From: an uncultured Chitinophagaceae bacterium
GTDB lineage: Bacteria; Bacteroidota; Bacteroidia; Chitinophagales; Chitinophagaceae
Length of the DNA stretch: 64,000 nt
Reading direction: 5' to 3'
NCBI GenBank assembly: GCA_937958995.1
Contig: CALGAP010000013.1
Coordinates: forward strand, 1 to 64,000
Shown here: positions 1-9,242 of the stretch, in pieces
How the letters are laid out: each line of letters opens with the position of its first letter
How positions within the stretch are numbered: the first letter of the stretch is position 1
Notes under the pieces: model-generated
Database searches by the model: none
Told to the model about the DNA's origin: nothing
What the model saw: only the letters and a program-made list of their open reading frames with translations
Position numbers and translations under genes: made by a program

Positions 1-16
1 GATAGAAACTGGTATT

Positions 17-60
17 TCCAAAAACAAAAATGCCTGTAAACCATAAAAATTTACAGGCAT
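17..60 (-). terminator. Rho-independent terminator of tRNA-Pro
   Basis: A perfect 11-bp inverted repeat (30-40 with 50-60) has a 9-nt loop. On the minus strand it is followed by a T-rich run (TTTTTGTTTTTGG, positions 29 down to 17). It lies just downstream of the minus-strand tRNA at 86-160, so it most likely ends that transcript. Confidence 0.85.
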
Positions 61-85
61 TGATTTGTTTTGATCTGATTTTTAG

Positions 86-160
86 TCGGGCAGACTGGAT
101 TCGAACCAGCGACCCCTACGTCCCGAACGTAGTGCGCTACCGGGCTGCGCTACTGCCCGA
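86..160 (-). tRNA. tRNA-Pro (anticodon CGG)
   Basis: The minus strand folds as a 75-nt tRNA. The acceptor stem pairs TCGGGCA with TGCCCGA, the anticodon stem pairs CTACG with CGTAG around the loop TTCGGGA, and the T-arm holds the GGTTCGAATCC motif. Loop positions 34-36 are CGG, which reads proline codon CCG. The CCA tail is not encoded next to the acceptor stem. A terminator hairpin follows at 17-60. Confidence 0.95.
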
Positions 161-271
161 ATTTCCCGGAAATCGCCCTGGTGTTAGGGCGTCGCCGGAA
201 AATTGGGTGGCAAATATAGCTCAAATTCAGGATTTAAAGCAATCCTCATTTCCTGCCGTTCAATATCTTAC

Positions 272-1243
272 CTATCCCACCCTCACCGCATATATCATCC
301 CCATATCCGGGATGGCCTTTGTAGGGCGGGGAAACACGAAACAACTGTACCCATTCTGCCCAAGAATCTTCACCAGCGGCTCGCTGCCCCTGAAATGCCA
401 TTCAATCACGACGTATTTGATGTGGGGAAACAAGCCGCTGTCGTGCAGTTGCTGCATAATTTCATACTCCGCGCCCTCGCAGTCCAGCTTCAGGAATATT
501 TTCTCGGAAGGATGTGCCGACCGCATTTCGGCCATTATTTCGCGGACGTCTTTGATCTGCACCTTAATCTTGCGCACAGAGTCTTTCTCCATGTGTTCCA
601 GGAAGAAGTCGGTAGTGCTCATCGAGGCGCTGTCGGCATTGGTGAGAGGAATTTCCAGTTCGGCATTGGTGGCGCCGACGCCGAGATTGTTGGGCACGAT
701 TTTGTCTTTTACAGATGGATTTAAACTAAAGTTGTCAAGCGCAGATTGATAGGTAGATGGAAAGGGTTCAAAACTGTAGACTTTTTTCACATTCGAATGA
801 TGAGCAAAAAATAATGATGCAACACCCACATTCATTCCTACATCACAAACCACCAGTTGGTCGTTGCAACGTAAATCGTATAGGCCTTCCACGAAAAGCT
901 CGGAGGCCACGTAGAAATTATCGAAGGTTTTGGCGTTGATGCGTATGTCCCGCCAGGTAATATACAGTTGACCGCTGCTGTTGTCGAGGTTGATGGAATT
1001 GTTAGCAGCCAGGTCGAGCAGCAGGGGAAAACTGAAGCGACAGGGCGCCACCTGGTCAAGGGTGTAAGCGCGGCCGGTAGCCTTAAAAATGATTTGCCCG
1101 TCGCGGTAAGAAATTTCGTTCAGTCGCTCATGGGGAAAACTGTCTTTTGCCAGGAATTTTGCAAAACGCAGGTTTTTGAAACGGAAAAGGTAATAAATAA
1201 GGTAAATGGCCTTGATCAGTTTTTTCATCGGTGCGAGGGGCAT
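272..1243 (-). CDS. FkbM family SAM-dependent methyltransferase
   Basis: Predicted 323-residue methyltransferase of the FkbM type, which methylates hydroxyl groups on small molecules or glycans. The SAM-binding motif VVCDVGMNVGVAS lies at residues 131-143, and the acidic end of strand beta-2 (YSFEP, 156-160) follows. The C-terminal half holds the family pattern KLDCEGAEYEIM. The first 20 residues are hydrophobic and basic (KKLIKAIYLIYYLF), which may tether the protein to the membrane. A second in-frame ATG at 1228 is possible; the upstream one is used because the sequence before it is AT-rich. The gene stands alone, so the substrate cannot be inferred from neighbours. Confidence 0.85.
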   Translation of the reverse strand: MPLAPMKKLIKAIYLIYYLFRFKNLRFAKFLAKDSFPHERLNEISYRDGQIIFKATGRAYTLDQVAPCRFSFPLLLDLAANNSINLDNSSGQLYITWRDIRINAKTFDNFYVASELFVEGLYDLRCNDQLVVCDVGMNVGVASLFFAHHSNVKKVYSFEPFPSTYQSALDNFSLNPSVKDKIVPNNLGVGATNAELEIPLTNADSASMSTTDFFLEHMEKDSVRKIKVQIKDVREIMAEMRSAHPSEKIFLKLDCEGAEYEIMQQLHDSGLFPHIKYVVIEWHFRGSEPLVKILGQNGYSCFVFPRPTKAIPDMGMIYAVRVG

Positions 1244-1446
1244 TTAAATTAGTGACAGCCAAACTACTATAATTTCACTATTTCTCACAATATTTTTCGT
1301 AGCTTCATGTGCTTTCACATTTAAGCCACCACCCGCTGAAATCTTCATTTGTTTACCCAAGGCCGGTTTGAACCTCTGCGCAATAAAGAAGCAAGCCACT
1401 ACCCTGCCGGACGCAACAGTATCTCTTCAACTAAAAAGTAAACATT

Positions 1447-2016
1447 ATGAACTTCCAGGCAATGAGCAAACAACGCAAGTTCTTACTGATCACCGCCCTC
1501 GCAGGTATCGTATCCATCTTCCTTCCCTGGTATTCCGCAGGCGGCATGTTCAGCGGTTTTAGCGTAAACGGCTTCCATGGCATCGGCGTGTTTGTATTTT
1601 TCCTTTTTGCCGCCACCGGAGTGCTGGCCATTTTGGGTGACCAGGAAAAAAATCTCGACAGCACATTATGGCTCCTCGCGCTGGCAGCAGGAGCAGTTGC
1701 CACTCTTTGCGTGATCACCCAGGTAGCCGGTAGTTCCGATGCGATCGGACTGGTCTCTCCCGGCATCGGCCTGTGGATCTCGCTCGCCGCTTCTGTAGGC
1801 ATCCTGGCATTTGCATGGATATTTAAGAGTCCGGGCGACACCCTTCAAAACGGATTCGAAAACCTAAAAAAGAGTATGAGTTCAGCAGATTCCAAAGAAC
1901 CCAAATCAACCGCCGGTGGCAGCAAGGTAGATGAACTGGAAAGATTAATTGAGTTGAAAAACCAGGGAAAAATCACCGATGAGGAATACCAGGTGATGAA
2001 GTCGAAAATTTTATAA
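1447..2016 (+). CDS. Membrane protein with C-terminal SHOCT domain
   Basis: 189 residues. Four hydrophobic segments fill roughly residues 12-135, with short loops such as SAGGMF and GDQEKNLD. A hydrophilic linker rich in S, K and D follows. The last 28 residues (DELERLIELKNQGKITDEEY and onward) match the short SHOCT motif, which is found at the ends of many small membrane proteins and is thought to mediate oligomerisation. The specific role is unknown. The gene stands alone between two minus-strand genes. Confidence 0.75.
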   Translation: MNFQAMSKQRKFLLITALAGIVSIFLPWYSAGGMFSGFSVNGFHGIGVFVFFLFAATGVLAILGDQEKNLDSTLWLLALAAGAVATLCVITQVAGSSDAIGLVSPGIGLWISLAASVGILAFAWIFKSPGDTLQNGFENLKKSMSSADSKEPKSTAGGSKVDELERLIELKNQGKITDEEYQVMKSKIL

Positions 2017-2161
2017 AGGAATTGTTGATATAATAAAGCTATAGGGAAATCACCTACTACAAGTCAGGATCCGAAAAAATCTCAAAGAGTTCTCATGTTT
2101 TTGATTTTTTGCCTGAAACTTATTGGGATCCCGATGCTTGTATTTTGTGATTTCACCACTA

Positions 2162-3190
2162 TCAGATGCCGAGGCTTTCAGCAATTGTAATTCCCAATCC
2201 CGGTGCCGCAGGCAGCGCCACCTGGCCATTATCGTAGTGCAGTCCCGTCGCTACATCTTCCACTAATAACAAGGGGCCATCCATATCTACATGGTCAAGC
2301 AGTGGCAGCATGTGCGCAATGGCAGCTGAGCCGATCGTGCTTTCATTCATACACCCCACCATCACTTTCATATCGAGTTGGCGGGCCTTCTCCACCATGC
2401 GCAGTGCGGGCGTAAGACCGCCGCACTTGGTCAGTTTTATATTGATACCGTGAAAATGATTCTTGCATTTTTCAACATCACTTTCAAATACGCAGGCTTC
2501 ATCGGCAATGAGCGGCAAAGGAGATTTTTCATACAGAATTTTCATTCCTTCCCAATCGTCCTTTGCCAATGGCTGTTCCACCAGCTCTACGCCCAGCGCC
2601 TGCAGCTTCGGAATCTTCTCCAATGCTTCTTCCACCGTCCACGCCGCATTGGCATCCACGCGAAATACTGCATCACTATGACTGCGCAACGCTTCCACGA
2701 TGGCAATATCATCAGGTGTGCCCACCTTAATTTTGTAGATCGGCCAGGGTTGCTCCTTCATTTTCGCCACCATTTTTTCAATACTATCAATACCGATGGT
2801 ATAATCAGTAAGCGGCTGGCGATTTTCTTTTATATCCCACAACCTATGCAGCGGCTGCCCCCGCATTTTTCCATACAAATCCCAACCGGCAATATCCAAT
2901 GCACACACCAAAAAGTTATTCTGCGGAAACAAATGATGCAGATAGTGCCAATACCGCTCGGGACCATTAAACGCATATTTCTCCACCATCAGCTTCTTCC
3001 TCTCCAAATCTTCAATCATCTTCTCCACCGGGATATTGTAATAGGTAATGGCCGGCGCCTCGCCATACCCCACCACACCCATATGTTCCAGCTTCACGAT
3101 CAAAGCCGGCTGATGCGTCTTCGTGCCCTTCGATATGGTAAATGGATACTTAAAAGGAAGATTTATCGCTTTATAACTAACTTTCATCAA
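2162..3190 (-). CDS. Dipeptide (L-Ala-D/L-Glu) epimerase, enolase superfamily
   Basis: 342 residues with the two-domain layout of the mandelate racemase/muconate lactonising group. The catalytic K-x-K lysines are K153 and K155. The metal ligands are D179 (RVDANAAW), E205 (LVEQPL) and D230 (IADEAC). The KLTKCGG segment at 252-258 carries the opposite-face lysine. The C-terminal GCMNESTIGSAA is typical of L-Ala-D/L-Glu epimerases, which interconvert murein dipeptides during peptidoglycan recycling. Exact dipeptide specificity cannot be read from sequence. Two adjacent ATGs (3190, 3187) could start it. It follows malQ on the same strand about 60 bp downstream, across a GAATTTGAATTTG-type repeat. 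Confidence 0.88.
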   Translation of the reverse strand: MMKVSYKAINLPFKYPFTISKGTKTHQPALIVKLEHMGVVGYGEAPAITYYNIPVEKMIEDLERKKLMVEKYAFNGPERYWHYLHHLFPQNNFLVCALDIAGWDLYGKMRGQPLHRLWDIKENRQPLTDYTIGIDSIEKMVAKMKEQPWPIYKIKVGTPDDIAIVEALRSHSDAVFRVDANAAWTVEEALEKIPKLQALGVELVEQPLAKDDWEGMKILYEKSPLPLIADEACVFESDVEKCKNHFHGINIKLTKCGGLTPALRMVEKARQLDMKVMVGCMNESTIGSAAIAHMLPLLDHVDMDGPLLLVEDVATGLHYDNGQVALPAAPGLGITIAESLGI

Positions 3191-3243
3191 TATTCACATT
3201 CAAATTCAAATTCAATTTCAATTTCAAATTCAAATTCAACATT
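3188..3243. repeat. Low-complexity TTCAAATTCAAATTC repeat
   Basis: The gap between malQ and the epimerase consists of tandem CAAATTCAAATTCAA units. On the other strand it reads GAATTTGAATTTGAA, the same motif that forms the 33-bp hairpin arms at 38016-38122. Confidence 0.6.
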
Positions 3244-3254
3244 CTCCTGTCTTC

Positions 3255-5942
3255 TCACCCGCGCCCACTCGCATACACATATTCGCGGATTTCCTCATTA
3301 AACGTCTTCTCTTTGATCAGCTGCTCCAGTGGTATATGCATCCTGTATCGCCAGTAGTTCTTAGGATTGGCGGGCACATTAATGCGCTCCTCCTGCGGCA
3401 CCTGTCGGCGCAATTTTTCATCCATGCCCAGCCAGTCCTGCAGCTGCAGTATCACCCACATGGCGGGTGAGTTCAGATGTTGTTGAATAATGATCTTGTT
3501 GATCCACGCTTCGGCAAAGTAAGGCGCATCGCCCCACTGCCCCAGTTCAAAATTAAAGAAGCGTTGTGTGCGCGCCCTGTCTTCTTCCCACCAGGCGCGG
3601 ATGGTGCTCATATCGTGGGTGGATGGAGTCACTACCGAGAGATAAGGCGCGTCGGCTGGATTGAAAAATTCGCGGTTCGGATCCTTAGGCATGCGCTGAA
3701 TTTCGAGACTTAGTATGCCGAGTTGCTTCATTACGTCGGGTACGCAATGCGGCACCATGCCCAGGTCTTCGCCACAGATCAGCATATTGGTACTGCGCTT
3801 CAGGGCGGGCAGCTTTTTCATCGCCTCCTTCATCCAGAAATCGTCCTGGCGACGGTAGAAATAATCGACGTATAATTCCTTCAGGCGCGATTGCGTATGT
3901 GCATCAAGGTGACGAAACGAGGGCGTGGTATCCATCGCTATGCGGAAATGAAATTCCTGTCCCTTCGACCCCGGGTGTTCAAAGAGGATTACGTTTGATA
4001 TCAAATCGAACAATCCCTGCCTGATATGAATATTGTCATCGCTTGGCTCCTGCGTAGCGAAATATTCCTCCACCTGGCGCTGGGTGTGAAACTCAGGTTT
4101 CAGGTGGTAATGACCATCGCCGGTTTCTACCAGGAAGGGTTTGAACTTTTCTTTGTTGGGACCAAACATTTCCCACAAAATGGCATCGTTGATGAATGGC
4201 TTGCAGTAGCGCTGGTGATTGAACCAGATACCCCATTGCTCAAATTCATTGAGTCGCACGGGTATGGCCGGCACAAATACGCCCATGATGCCTTCCACCG
4301 CATGCACGGGAATACTCCAGATGCGGAAGAAACCAAGAATATGATCTATGCGGAATGCATCGAAGTAATTACTCATCTGGATGAAACGCTTATGCCACCA
4401 TTCAAAACCATCGGCGGCCATGCGTTCCCAGTTATAGGTGGGGAAACCCCAGTTTTGTCCCTTCACCGCAAAATCGTCGGGCGGCGCACCTGCCTGCATA
4501 TCCATGTGGTACAGCTCGGGCTCAACCCAGGTATCGCAGCCATAGCGGTAAACGCCAATAGCGATATCGCCTTTGAGTATGATGCCGTTTTTGTGCGCAT
4601 ATTCAGCGGCTTCTTTCAATTGCAGGTGCAGGTGAAATTGCATGAAATAATTCAGCGCAATTTCGTCGTAGTGCTTCGAGCGCGGCGAGACAAAACGTTC
4701 AATGGCTTCTTTGTTGTATTGACTGAATGTCTTCCATTGCGTGAAGTCGGACGTGCCGTATTTATCGCGCAGGCAACAAAACGCAGCGTATGGTATCAGC
4801 CAGTGTTTATTGTTGTTATAAAATTCGAGCCATTCTTTATCCTTCAGAAACTCTTCCTTCTGCACATTGTACAGCTCGCGGATGGCCGCGAGTTTCAGCT
4901 TCATCACTTCTTCGTACTCCAGCTCCGGCAGGTCGTTGAGTTGCTTTTGTTTTTTCTTGAGCGGCTTCAGCAGCTCGGCGTATTTTTTCCCCGCCACCTT
5001 ATCGAGGTTGAGGTAGAGCGGGTGCAGCGCAAATGCCGAGATGGCAGCATAAGGATAGGTATCCACCCAGGTATGGGTAGCCGTAGTATCATTGACGGGA
5101 AGTATCTGTATGAGCCGCAGACCGGTCTTCTTTGCCCAGTCAACCAATAGCTTCAGGTCAGTGAATTCACCGGTGCCGAATGAGTTCTTGCTGCGTAGGC
5201 TGAACACGGGAATCGATACCCCCGCGCCTTTCCAGGTGTTGTTGGGCAGACGAATAAAACCATCGTGCAGTATGGTGAGTTTGTTTTTCTGCGCATCGCC
5301 ATAGAGTATGCGGTTGGCCTCACCTTCGTATTGCACAAAGGACTTTGTTTTGATATTATATACGCCGTATTTGTATTGCAGCGGTATGGTTTCTTTCGGC
5401 AGTTTCAACGGAATGCTCCAATAACCATTTTCGCGGTAAAGTAATAATGGATCAGAAGTATCCCATTCGCCTAATTCTTTTGAGCTGCCCAGTATGCACA
5501 CCACTTCATTCTTCTGCAGCAGCGGCGCTTTTACTTTGAAAATATGCGTGTAATCCTTTACCACGCGGGCTTTGAGACGGGTATGACGGTCGCGCAGCAA
5601 AACATTCTGGAAAGGATCACTGTAAAAAACATTTTCATATTCACCGGCATGGTTCCAGGTATCCACTACCTGTATTTCTTCAAACTTGCCGGTCACATCA
5701 ATTACCCGGTCGTTGCCCCACTCAAGAATAGTATAGCCATCTTCATTTTTCAGTACATAGTTATACCTGATCTTTACTTTCCGGGCATCCAGCTCCAGGG
5801 TGCCATGCCAGTAATCGTTGTTGAGCCAGCTCAGGGGAAAGGCATTCTCCACCGAATCATTGCCCAGGGCCGCAATATTTCCGGTTACTGCCAGGCTTTG
5901 TCCCATCCGGGTATAAAAACGCACGTAAAAATGGATCTTCAT
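3255..5942 (-). CDS. malQ: 4-alpha-glucanotransferase with N-terminal starch-binding modules
   Basis: About 895 residues. Two CBM20-like starch-binding modules occupy roughly residues 1-230 (a repeated pattern of the type LAVTGNIAALGND and VCILGSSKELGEWDT). A GH77 amylomaltase domain follows. Its visible landmarks are FSLRSKNSFGTGEFTDLKLL, RIDHILGFFRIW (nucleophile Asp) and ICGEDLGMVP (acid/base Glu). The enzyme transfers maltodextrin segments in glycogen or maltose metabolism. CBM20-GH77 fusions are usual in Bacteroidota. An upstream in-frame GTG at 5975 exists, but the ATG at 5942 gives the natural CBM start MKIHFYVRFYT and is preferred. Confidence 0.92.
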   Translation of the reverse strand: MKIHFYVRFYTRMGQSLAVTGNIAALGNDSVENAFPLSWLNNDYWHGTLELDARKVKIRYNYVLKNEDGYTILEWGNDRVIDVTGKFEEIQVVDTWNHAGEYENVFYSDPFQNVLLRDRHTRLKARVVKDYTHIFKVKAPLLQKNEVVCILGSSKELGEWDTSDPLLLYRENGYWSIPLKLPKETIPLQYKYGVYNIKTKSFVQYEGEANRILYGDAQKNKLTILHDGFIRLPNNTWKGAGVSIPVFSLRSKNSFGTGEFTDLKLLVDWAKKTGLRLIQILPVNDTTATHTWVDTYPYAAISAFALHPLYLNLDKVAGKKYAELLKPLKKKQKQLNDLPELEYEEVMKLKLAAIRELYNVQKEEFLKDKEWLEFYNNNKHWLIPYAAFCCLRDKYGTSDFTQWKTFSQYNKEAIERFVSPRSKHYDEIALNYFMQFHLHLQLKEAAEYAHKNGIILKGDIAIGVYRYGCDTWVEPELYHMDMQAGAPPDDFAVKGQNWGFPTYNWERMAADGFEWWHKRFIQMSNYFDAFRIDHILGFFRIWSIPVHAVEGIMGVFVPAIPVRLNEFEQWGIWFNHQRYCKPFINDAILWEMFGPNKEKFKPFLVETGDGHYHLKPEFHTQRQVEEYFATQEPSDDNIHIRQGLFDLISNVILFEHPGSKGQEFHFRIAMDTTPSFRHLDAHTQSRLKELYVDYFYRRQDDFWMKEAMKKLPALKRSTNMLICGEDLGMVPHCVPDVMKQLGILSLEIQRMPKDPNREFFNPADAPYLSVVTPSTHDMSTIRAWWEEDRARTQRFFNFELGQWGDAPYFAEAWINKIIIQQHLNSPAMWVILQLQDWLGMDEKLRRQVPQEERINVPANPKNYWRYRMHIPLEQLIKEKTFNEEIREYVYASGRG

Positions 5943-6064
5943 TATTTTTCTAATTCCCTGTTTAACTAAGGCCACGAAGGTAATGTCAAAGGACGCGAAT
6001 TCATACGAAAGTGTACAAAATACACAATAATAGGAAAATCATTGGTCTTTTCCGGTAATTTTCA

Positions 6065-6096
6065 GTTGTTTATCTGGATTTCCCCGCCTATTTTTG
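6065..6096 (+). promoter_or_regulatory. Bacteroidota-type promoter for the 52-aa ORF
   Basis: GTTG at 6065-6068 (one mismatch to the -33 box TTTG) is followed by 20 nt and a perfect -7 box TATTTTTG at 6089-6096. The ATG at 6115 lies 19 nt downstream. Confidence 0.6.
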
Positions 6097-6114
6097 CCGA
6101 AAATTTATAAAAAC

Positions 6115-6273
6115 ATGACTACAAGGTCCCGGAGCCAAAAAGCACTTTACTGGTTATTGTTTTTCATATCCACCGCCCTGTTCATCCTTGCGATAGCTAC
6201 CCGCTTCGAATACCTTACGCTGATCCTGCCGTTTGTGTGCACTTTCTTTGTGCTGGCGATGGACATTATATGA
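6115..6273 (+). CDS. Small two-helix membrane protein (52 aa)
   Basis: This short reading frame encodes 52 residues. A basic N-terminus (MTTRSRSQK) precedes two hydrophobic helices, about residues 11-28 and 34-52, split by TRFEY. It has a good Bacteroidota promoter upstream (6065-6096) and a strong terminator hairpin downstream (6341-6392), so it looks like a complete transcription unit. No known family is recognised. Confidence 0.6.
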   Translation: MTTRSRSQKALYWLLFFISTALFILAIATRFEYLTLILPFVCTFFVLAMDII

Positions 6274-6340
6274 GAACTTGCATGAAGGATTTTGAATTGG
6301 AGGGAGAGTGAGAAAAGGATATTCTGGAAATTTGGCTTAT

Positions 6341-6392
6341 AAATAGAAAATTCCAAAAGGAGAAGTTCTCTTTTTGGAATTTTCTATTTTTT
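6341..6392. terminator. Bidirectional terminator, 18-bp perfect stem
   Basis: Arms 6341-6358 and 6372-6389 are perfect reverse complements (AAATAGAAAATTCCAAAA and partner) around a 13-nt loop, with T-runs on both strands. It sits between the plus-strand small membrane ORF and the end of the minus-strand L,D-transpeptidase, so it can serve both. Confidence 0.85.
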
Positions 6393-6426
6393 GGTTGATT
6401 GGAGCTGGTTATTTGAAATTTGCTGC

Positions 6427-7608
6427 TCAGTTCTGGGTGACTACTACGGGTTCGGGCTTTTCGATAAAGATTGATTGTTTCAGTTTTACAGCCACAGGCT
6501 GTTCACCGCGGATGGCAGGAGTCCAGGCGGGCATTTTCTCGAATTTTTCTTCGAGGCGGTTATTGAGCTCGTCGTTGCCACCCCTGGTAACACGGGCGTA
6601 TACGGTCTTACCTTCTTTATTCAGCACAAATTCGACCATTACGTAGGTCTTGGTTTGCTCTTCGTCGAGGTATTTGATCATTTCTTTAGAGAGGCCATCC
6701 AGGAAATTCTGGAATGCCTGGCTGCCGCCGGGAAATACGGGCAGTTTATCAACTACCCTGGCAATTTCAGCCTCATTGTATTGTCCGGCTGGGCGGCGGA
6801 CTACTGCTTTCACAGGCTTCTCTTCCTTCGCGGGAATTTCACCGTGCACTATATAGTTTCCCTTCTTATCAACCAGTATCACGGGCAGTTCACGCGTTCT
6901 TTCAAAATATTCGAAAGCATGTTTCAGCTCGTTGGCCATACTCTTGTATTCAGGGAAATCGCGCAGGAAGCGGTTGAGATAATCAACACTTTTCTGCACG
7001 TTGAAGCGAATCGGGAAAATATGAACGGGAATAAAATCCTGTCCGCTGTTTTTCGCATGTGCGGCAAGGATATACAACTCTTCCACCTGGTGATCCTGAA
7101 CCGGAATGCAGCCAGTGGTTACACAACTGCCATGAATATAAATATCTCCGCCGGGCATTTCAGAATCGCTCAGAATTTTGTCTGATGCATTCGGATAATT
7201 AAGTCCCAGTGAAAGATGGTACTGACTTCTTGGATTAAACTCGTTGATATAGTAAAAACCTTCCGGCACCTGGTAGTCACCCTGCATTCTTTTTGGTCCC
7301 AGTGAACCGGCCAGTGCGCATACCTTATACGTTTTGAAGAGCCGGAACTTCTCGTTCCTGTCGTACTTTACCCACACTTCCAGCTGGCTATCGTATTTAA
7401 AAGAGCGGATGTAGATGTATTTGGCGGGCCAGGGAAGTCGCTTTTCCTGGAACTGTTTACGCAGCGTATCCTCCTTGCGCTTCAGGGCATCGTTGATGCG
7501 CGGGAAGGTTTTTTGGTATTCAATAAAATTGAATTTGGGTGCGGCAGTCTGCGCTTGCAGGGCCCCTCCCAGCCAAAAGGCGGATATCGCGATTAACAGG
7601 TATTTCAT
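6427..7608 (-). CDS. YafK/DpaA-like L,D-transpeptidase family protein fused to a TonB C-terminal domain
   Basis: 393 residues with a signal peptide (about 1-20, ending LQAQ). The YkuD-fold domain at residues 60-215 carries H159 and C167 in the compact motif IHGSCVTTGCIPV. That spacing resembles E. coli YafK (DpaA), which detaches Lpp from peptidoglycan, more than classical L,D-transpeptidases, where a longer stretch separates HG from SxGC. Residues about 285-385 form a TonB-C-like domain (KLPVFPGGSQAFQNFL, later YVMVEFVLNKEGK). No N-terminal proline-rich membrane anchor of a true TonB is present. Periplasmic cell-wall remodelling is likely; whether it is a transpeptidase or an amidase is open. 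Confidence 0.82.
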   Translation of the reverse strand: MKYLLIAISAFWLGGALQAQTAAPKFNFIEYQKTFPRINDALKRKEDTLRKQFQEKRLPWPAKYIYIRSFKYDSQLEVWVKYDRNEKFRLFKTYKVCALAGSLGPKRMQGDYQVPEGFYYINEFNPRSQYHLSLGLNYPNASDKILSDSEMPGGDIYIHGSCVTTGCIPVQDHQVEELYILAAHAKNSGQDFIPVHIFPIRFNVQKSVDYLNRFLRDFPEYKSMANELKHAFEYFERTRELPVILVDKKGNYIVHGEIPAKEEKPVKAVVRRPAGQYNEAEIARVVDKLPVFPGGSQAFQNFLDGLSKEMIKYLDEEQTKTYVMVEFVLNKEGKTVYARVTRGGNDELNNRLEEKFEKMPAWTPAIRGEQPVAVKLKQSIFIEKPEPVVVTQN

Positions 7609-7740
7609 TATAGAATGCTGGTACAGAGTAAAACGAATTTACTACCTAATTATTTTTAATTCAACGGCATTGAACGTTAAAATTAGGACAATAAGGCATT
7701 TAACGAGCAGTTGGGGATATCAACAATGTGGAAAAGTGCA

Positions 7741-7890
7741 GCGCGCCGCGTGAAAACACGCACTGCGCGATTTCGGTATTCGGGTTGGGGGTTCCGGGTT
7801 CGTTAGCCTGGACAGCGATTACAAAGCGCGGCAGCAACCCGAAACTCCCAACCCGAAACGGCGCGAAGCGCCCAACCTGAAACCGCGGGG
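7741..7890 (-). repeat. GGGTTTCGGGTT-type intergenic repeat, copy 1
   Basis: On the minus strand a core reads GGGTTGCTGCCGCGCTTTG, then about 25 nt, then AACGAACCC (7796-7845), flanked by degenerate TTTCGGGTTGGG and CCCCCAACCCGAA arms. The same core recurs at 9312-9373 and 34346-34407. It fills most of the 285-bp gap between the L,D-transpeptidase and the dioxygenase; no gene is seen there. Confidence 0.75.
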
Positions 7891-7893
7891 CTA

Positions 7894-9021
7894 TCAAAGA
7901 TTGCCCCGGGCTGCTTGCTCGCGCTCAATGGCTTCGAAGAGTGCTTTGAAATTTCCCTTTCCGAAGCTTTTGGCACCCTTGCGCTGGATGATTTCGAAGA
8001 ATAATGTGGGACGGTCCTCCACGGGTTTGGTGAATATCTGCAAAAGGTAACCCTCATCATCGCGGTCAACCAGGATGCCGAGCTTCTTGAGGCTGTCGAT
8101 GTCTTCATCAATCTTGCCTACCCTTTCTTGCAATTCATCATAGTAAGTGGTGGGCACCGACAAAAATTCCACTCCCCTGTTTTGTAACTCGGTAACAGTT
8201 TCCACGATATTGTTGGTGGCCATGGCTACATGCTGACAGCCTTCGCCATTATAGTATTCAAGGTATTCTTCTACCTGCGATTTCTTCTTTCCTTCAGCGG
8301 GTTCGTTGATGGGGAATTTCACAAAACCATTTCCATTGCTCATTACCTTACTCATGAGGGCGGAATATTCGGTTGAAATATCCTTGTCGTCGAAACTCAG
8401 GATATTGCGGAAGCCCATCACGTCTTCATAGAATTTTACCCATTTATTCATCTGGTTCCAACCCACATTGCCCACGCAGTGGTCAACATACAGCAAACCG
8501 GTGGGCGGAGGATTATAGGTCGGTTTCCATTCTACATACCCGGGCATAAAGGCGCCTTTATAGTCTTTACGCTCTATGAAGAGATGCACCGTATCGCCGT
8601 AGGTTTTGATACCGCTGATCACCACCTGTCCATTATTATCTTTCAATGTCTGCGGCTGCTGGTAGCTTTCTGCGCCACGTTTGGTGGTCTCCTGCCAGGC
8701 GCTGGTGGCATCGTTCACGCGCAGCGCCAGCACTTTTATACCATCACCATGCTTGTAAATATGATCCGCAATGGGATTGTTGATACGCAAAGGAGTGGTA
8801 AAAACGAAGGTTAGTTTGTTTTGCCTTACCACATAGCTGGCGCGGTCTCTCACGCCGGTTTCGGGACCGGCATAGGCCAGCGACTGAAATCCAAAAGCGG
8901 TTTTATAAAAATGGGCAGCCTGCTTGGCGTTTCCCACGTAGAATTCTACATAATCGGTTCCTTCCAGGGGAAGAAAATCTTTTTGCGTGTCTTTGTCGGA
9001 GGCGATTACCTGTGTTGACAT
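7894..9021 (-). CDS. hpd: 4-hydroxyphenylpyruvate dioxygenase
   Basis: 375 residues, full length for the family. It converts 4-hydroxyphenylpyruvate to homogentisate in tyrosine breakdown, using Fe(II) and O2. Two vicinal-oxygen-chelate halves are visible (start of the first: VEFYVGNAKQAAHFYKTAFG). The iron ligands are H181 (YVDHCVGNVG), H264 (CQHVAMATNNI) and E343 (TLFFEIIQRKG). The C-terminal helix GKGNFKALFEAIEREQ is the usual active-site gate. The gene stands alone here; no homogentisate dioxygenase is nearby. Confidence 0.96.
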   Translation of the reverse strand: MSTQVIASDKDTQKDFLPLEGTDYVEFYVGNAKQAAHFYKTAFGFQSLAYAGPETGVRDRASYVVRQNKLTFVFTTPLRINNPIADHIYKHGDGIKVLALRVNDATSAWQETTKRGAESYQQPQTLKDNNGQVVISGIKTYGDTVHLFIERKDYKGAFMPGYVEWKPTYNPPPTGLLYVDHCVGNVGWNQMNKWVKFYEDVMGFRNILSFDDKDISTEYSALMSKVMSNGNGFVKFPINEPAEGKKKSQVEEYLEYYNGEGCQHVAMATNNIVETVTELQNRGVEFLSVPTTYYDELQERVGKIDEDIDSLKKLGILVDRDDEGYLLQIFTKPVEDRPTLFFEIIQRKGAKSFGKGNFKALFEAIEREQAARGNL

Positions 9022-9242
9022 AGTTCCTCTTTTTTCTGATTAAAAAAAGATTAATAAAAATGGGTTCAAGAAAACAGATGCATCCAATTTTCCCGGGCAG
9101 TAGCGGGGTGTACAAGGGCGGACAAATATTATTGCGCGTCTATTGCCAGCGTCTCCATCAGCAAGCAATACACTACGCGCTTGTCAGAAAATCTCTTATG
9201 CGGATAGTCGGGAGTCATGTTGACGCGTAAAGTTAGCAAATC

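Noticed and set aside
4026..5150. 374-codon open frame opposite malQ
   Set aside because: It is antisense to a well supported GH77 domain and its product shows no family character; it is a GC-skew shadow.
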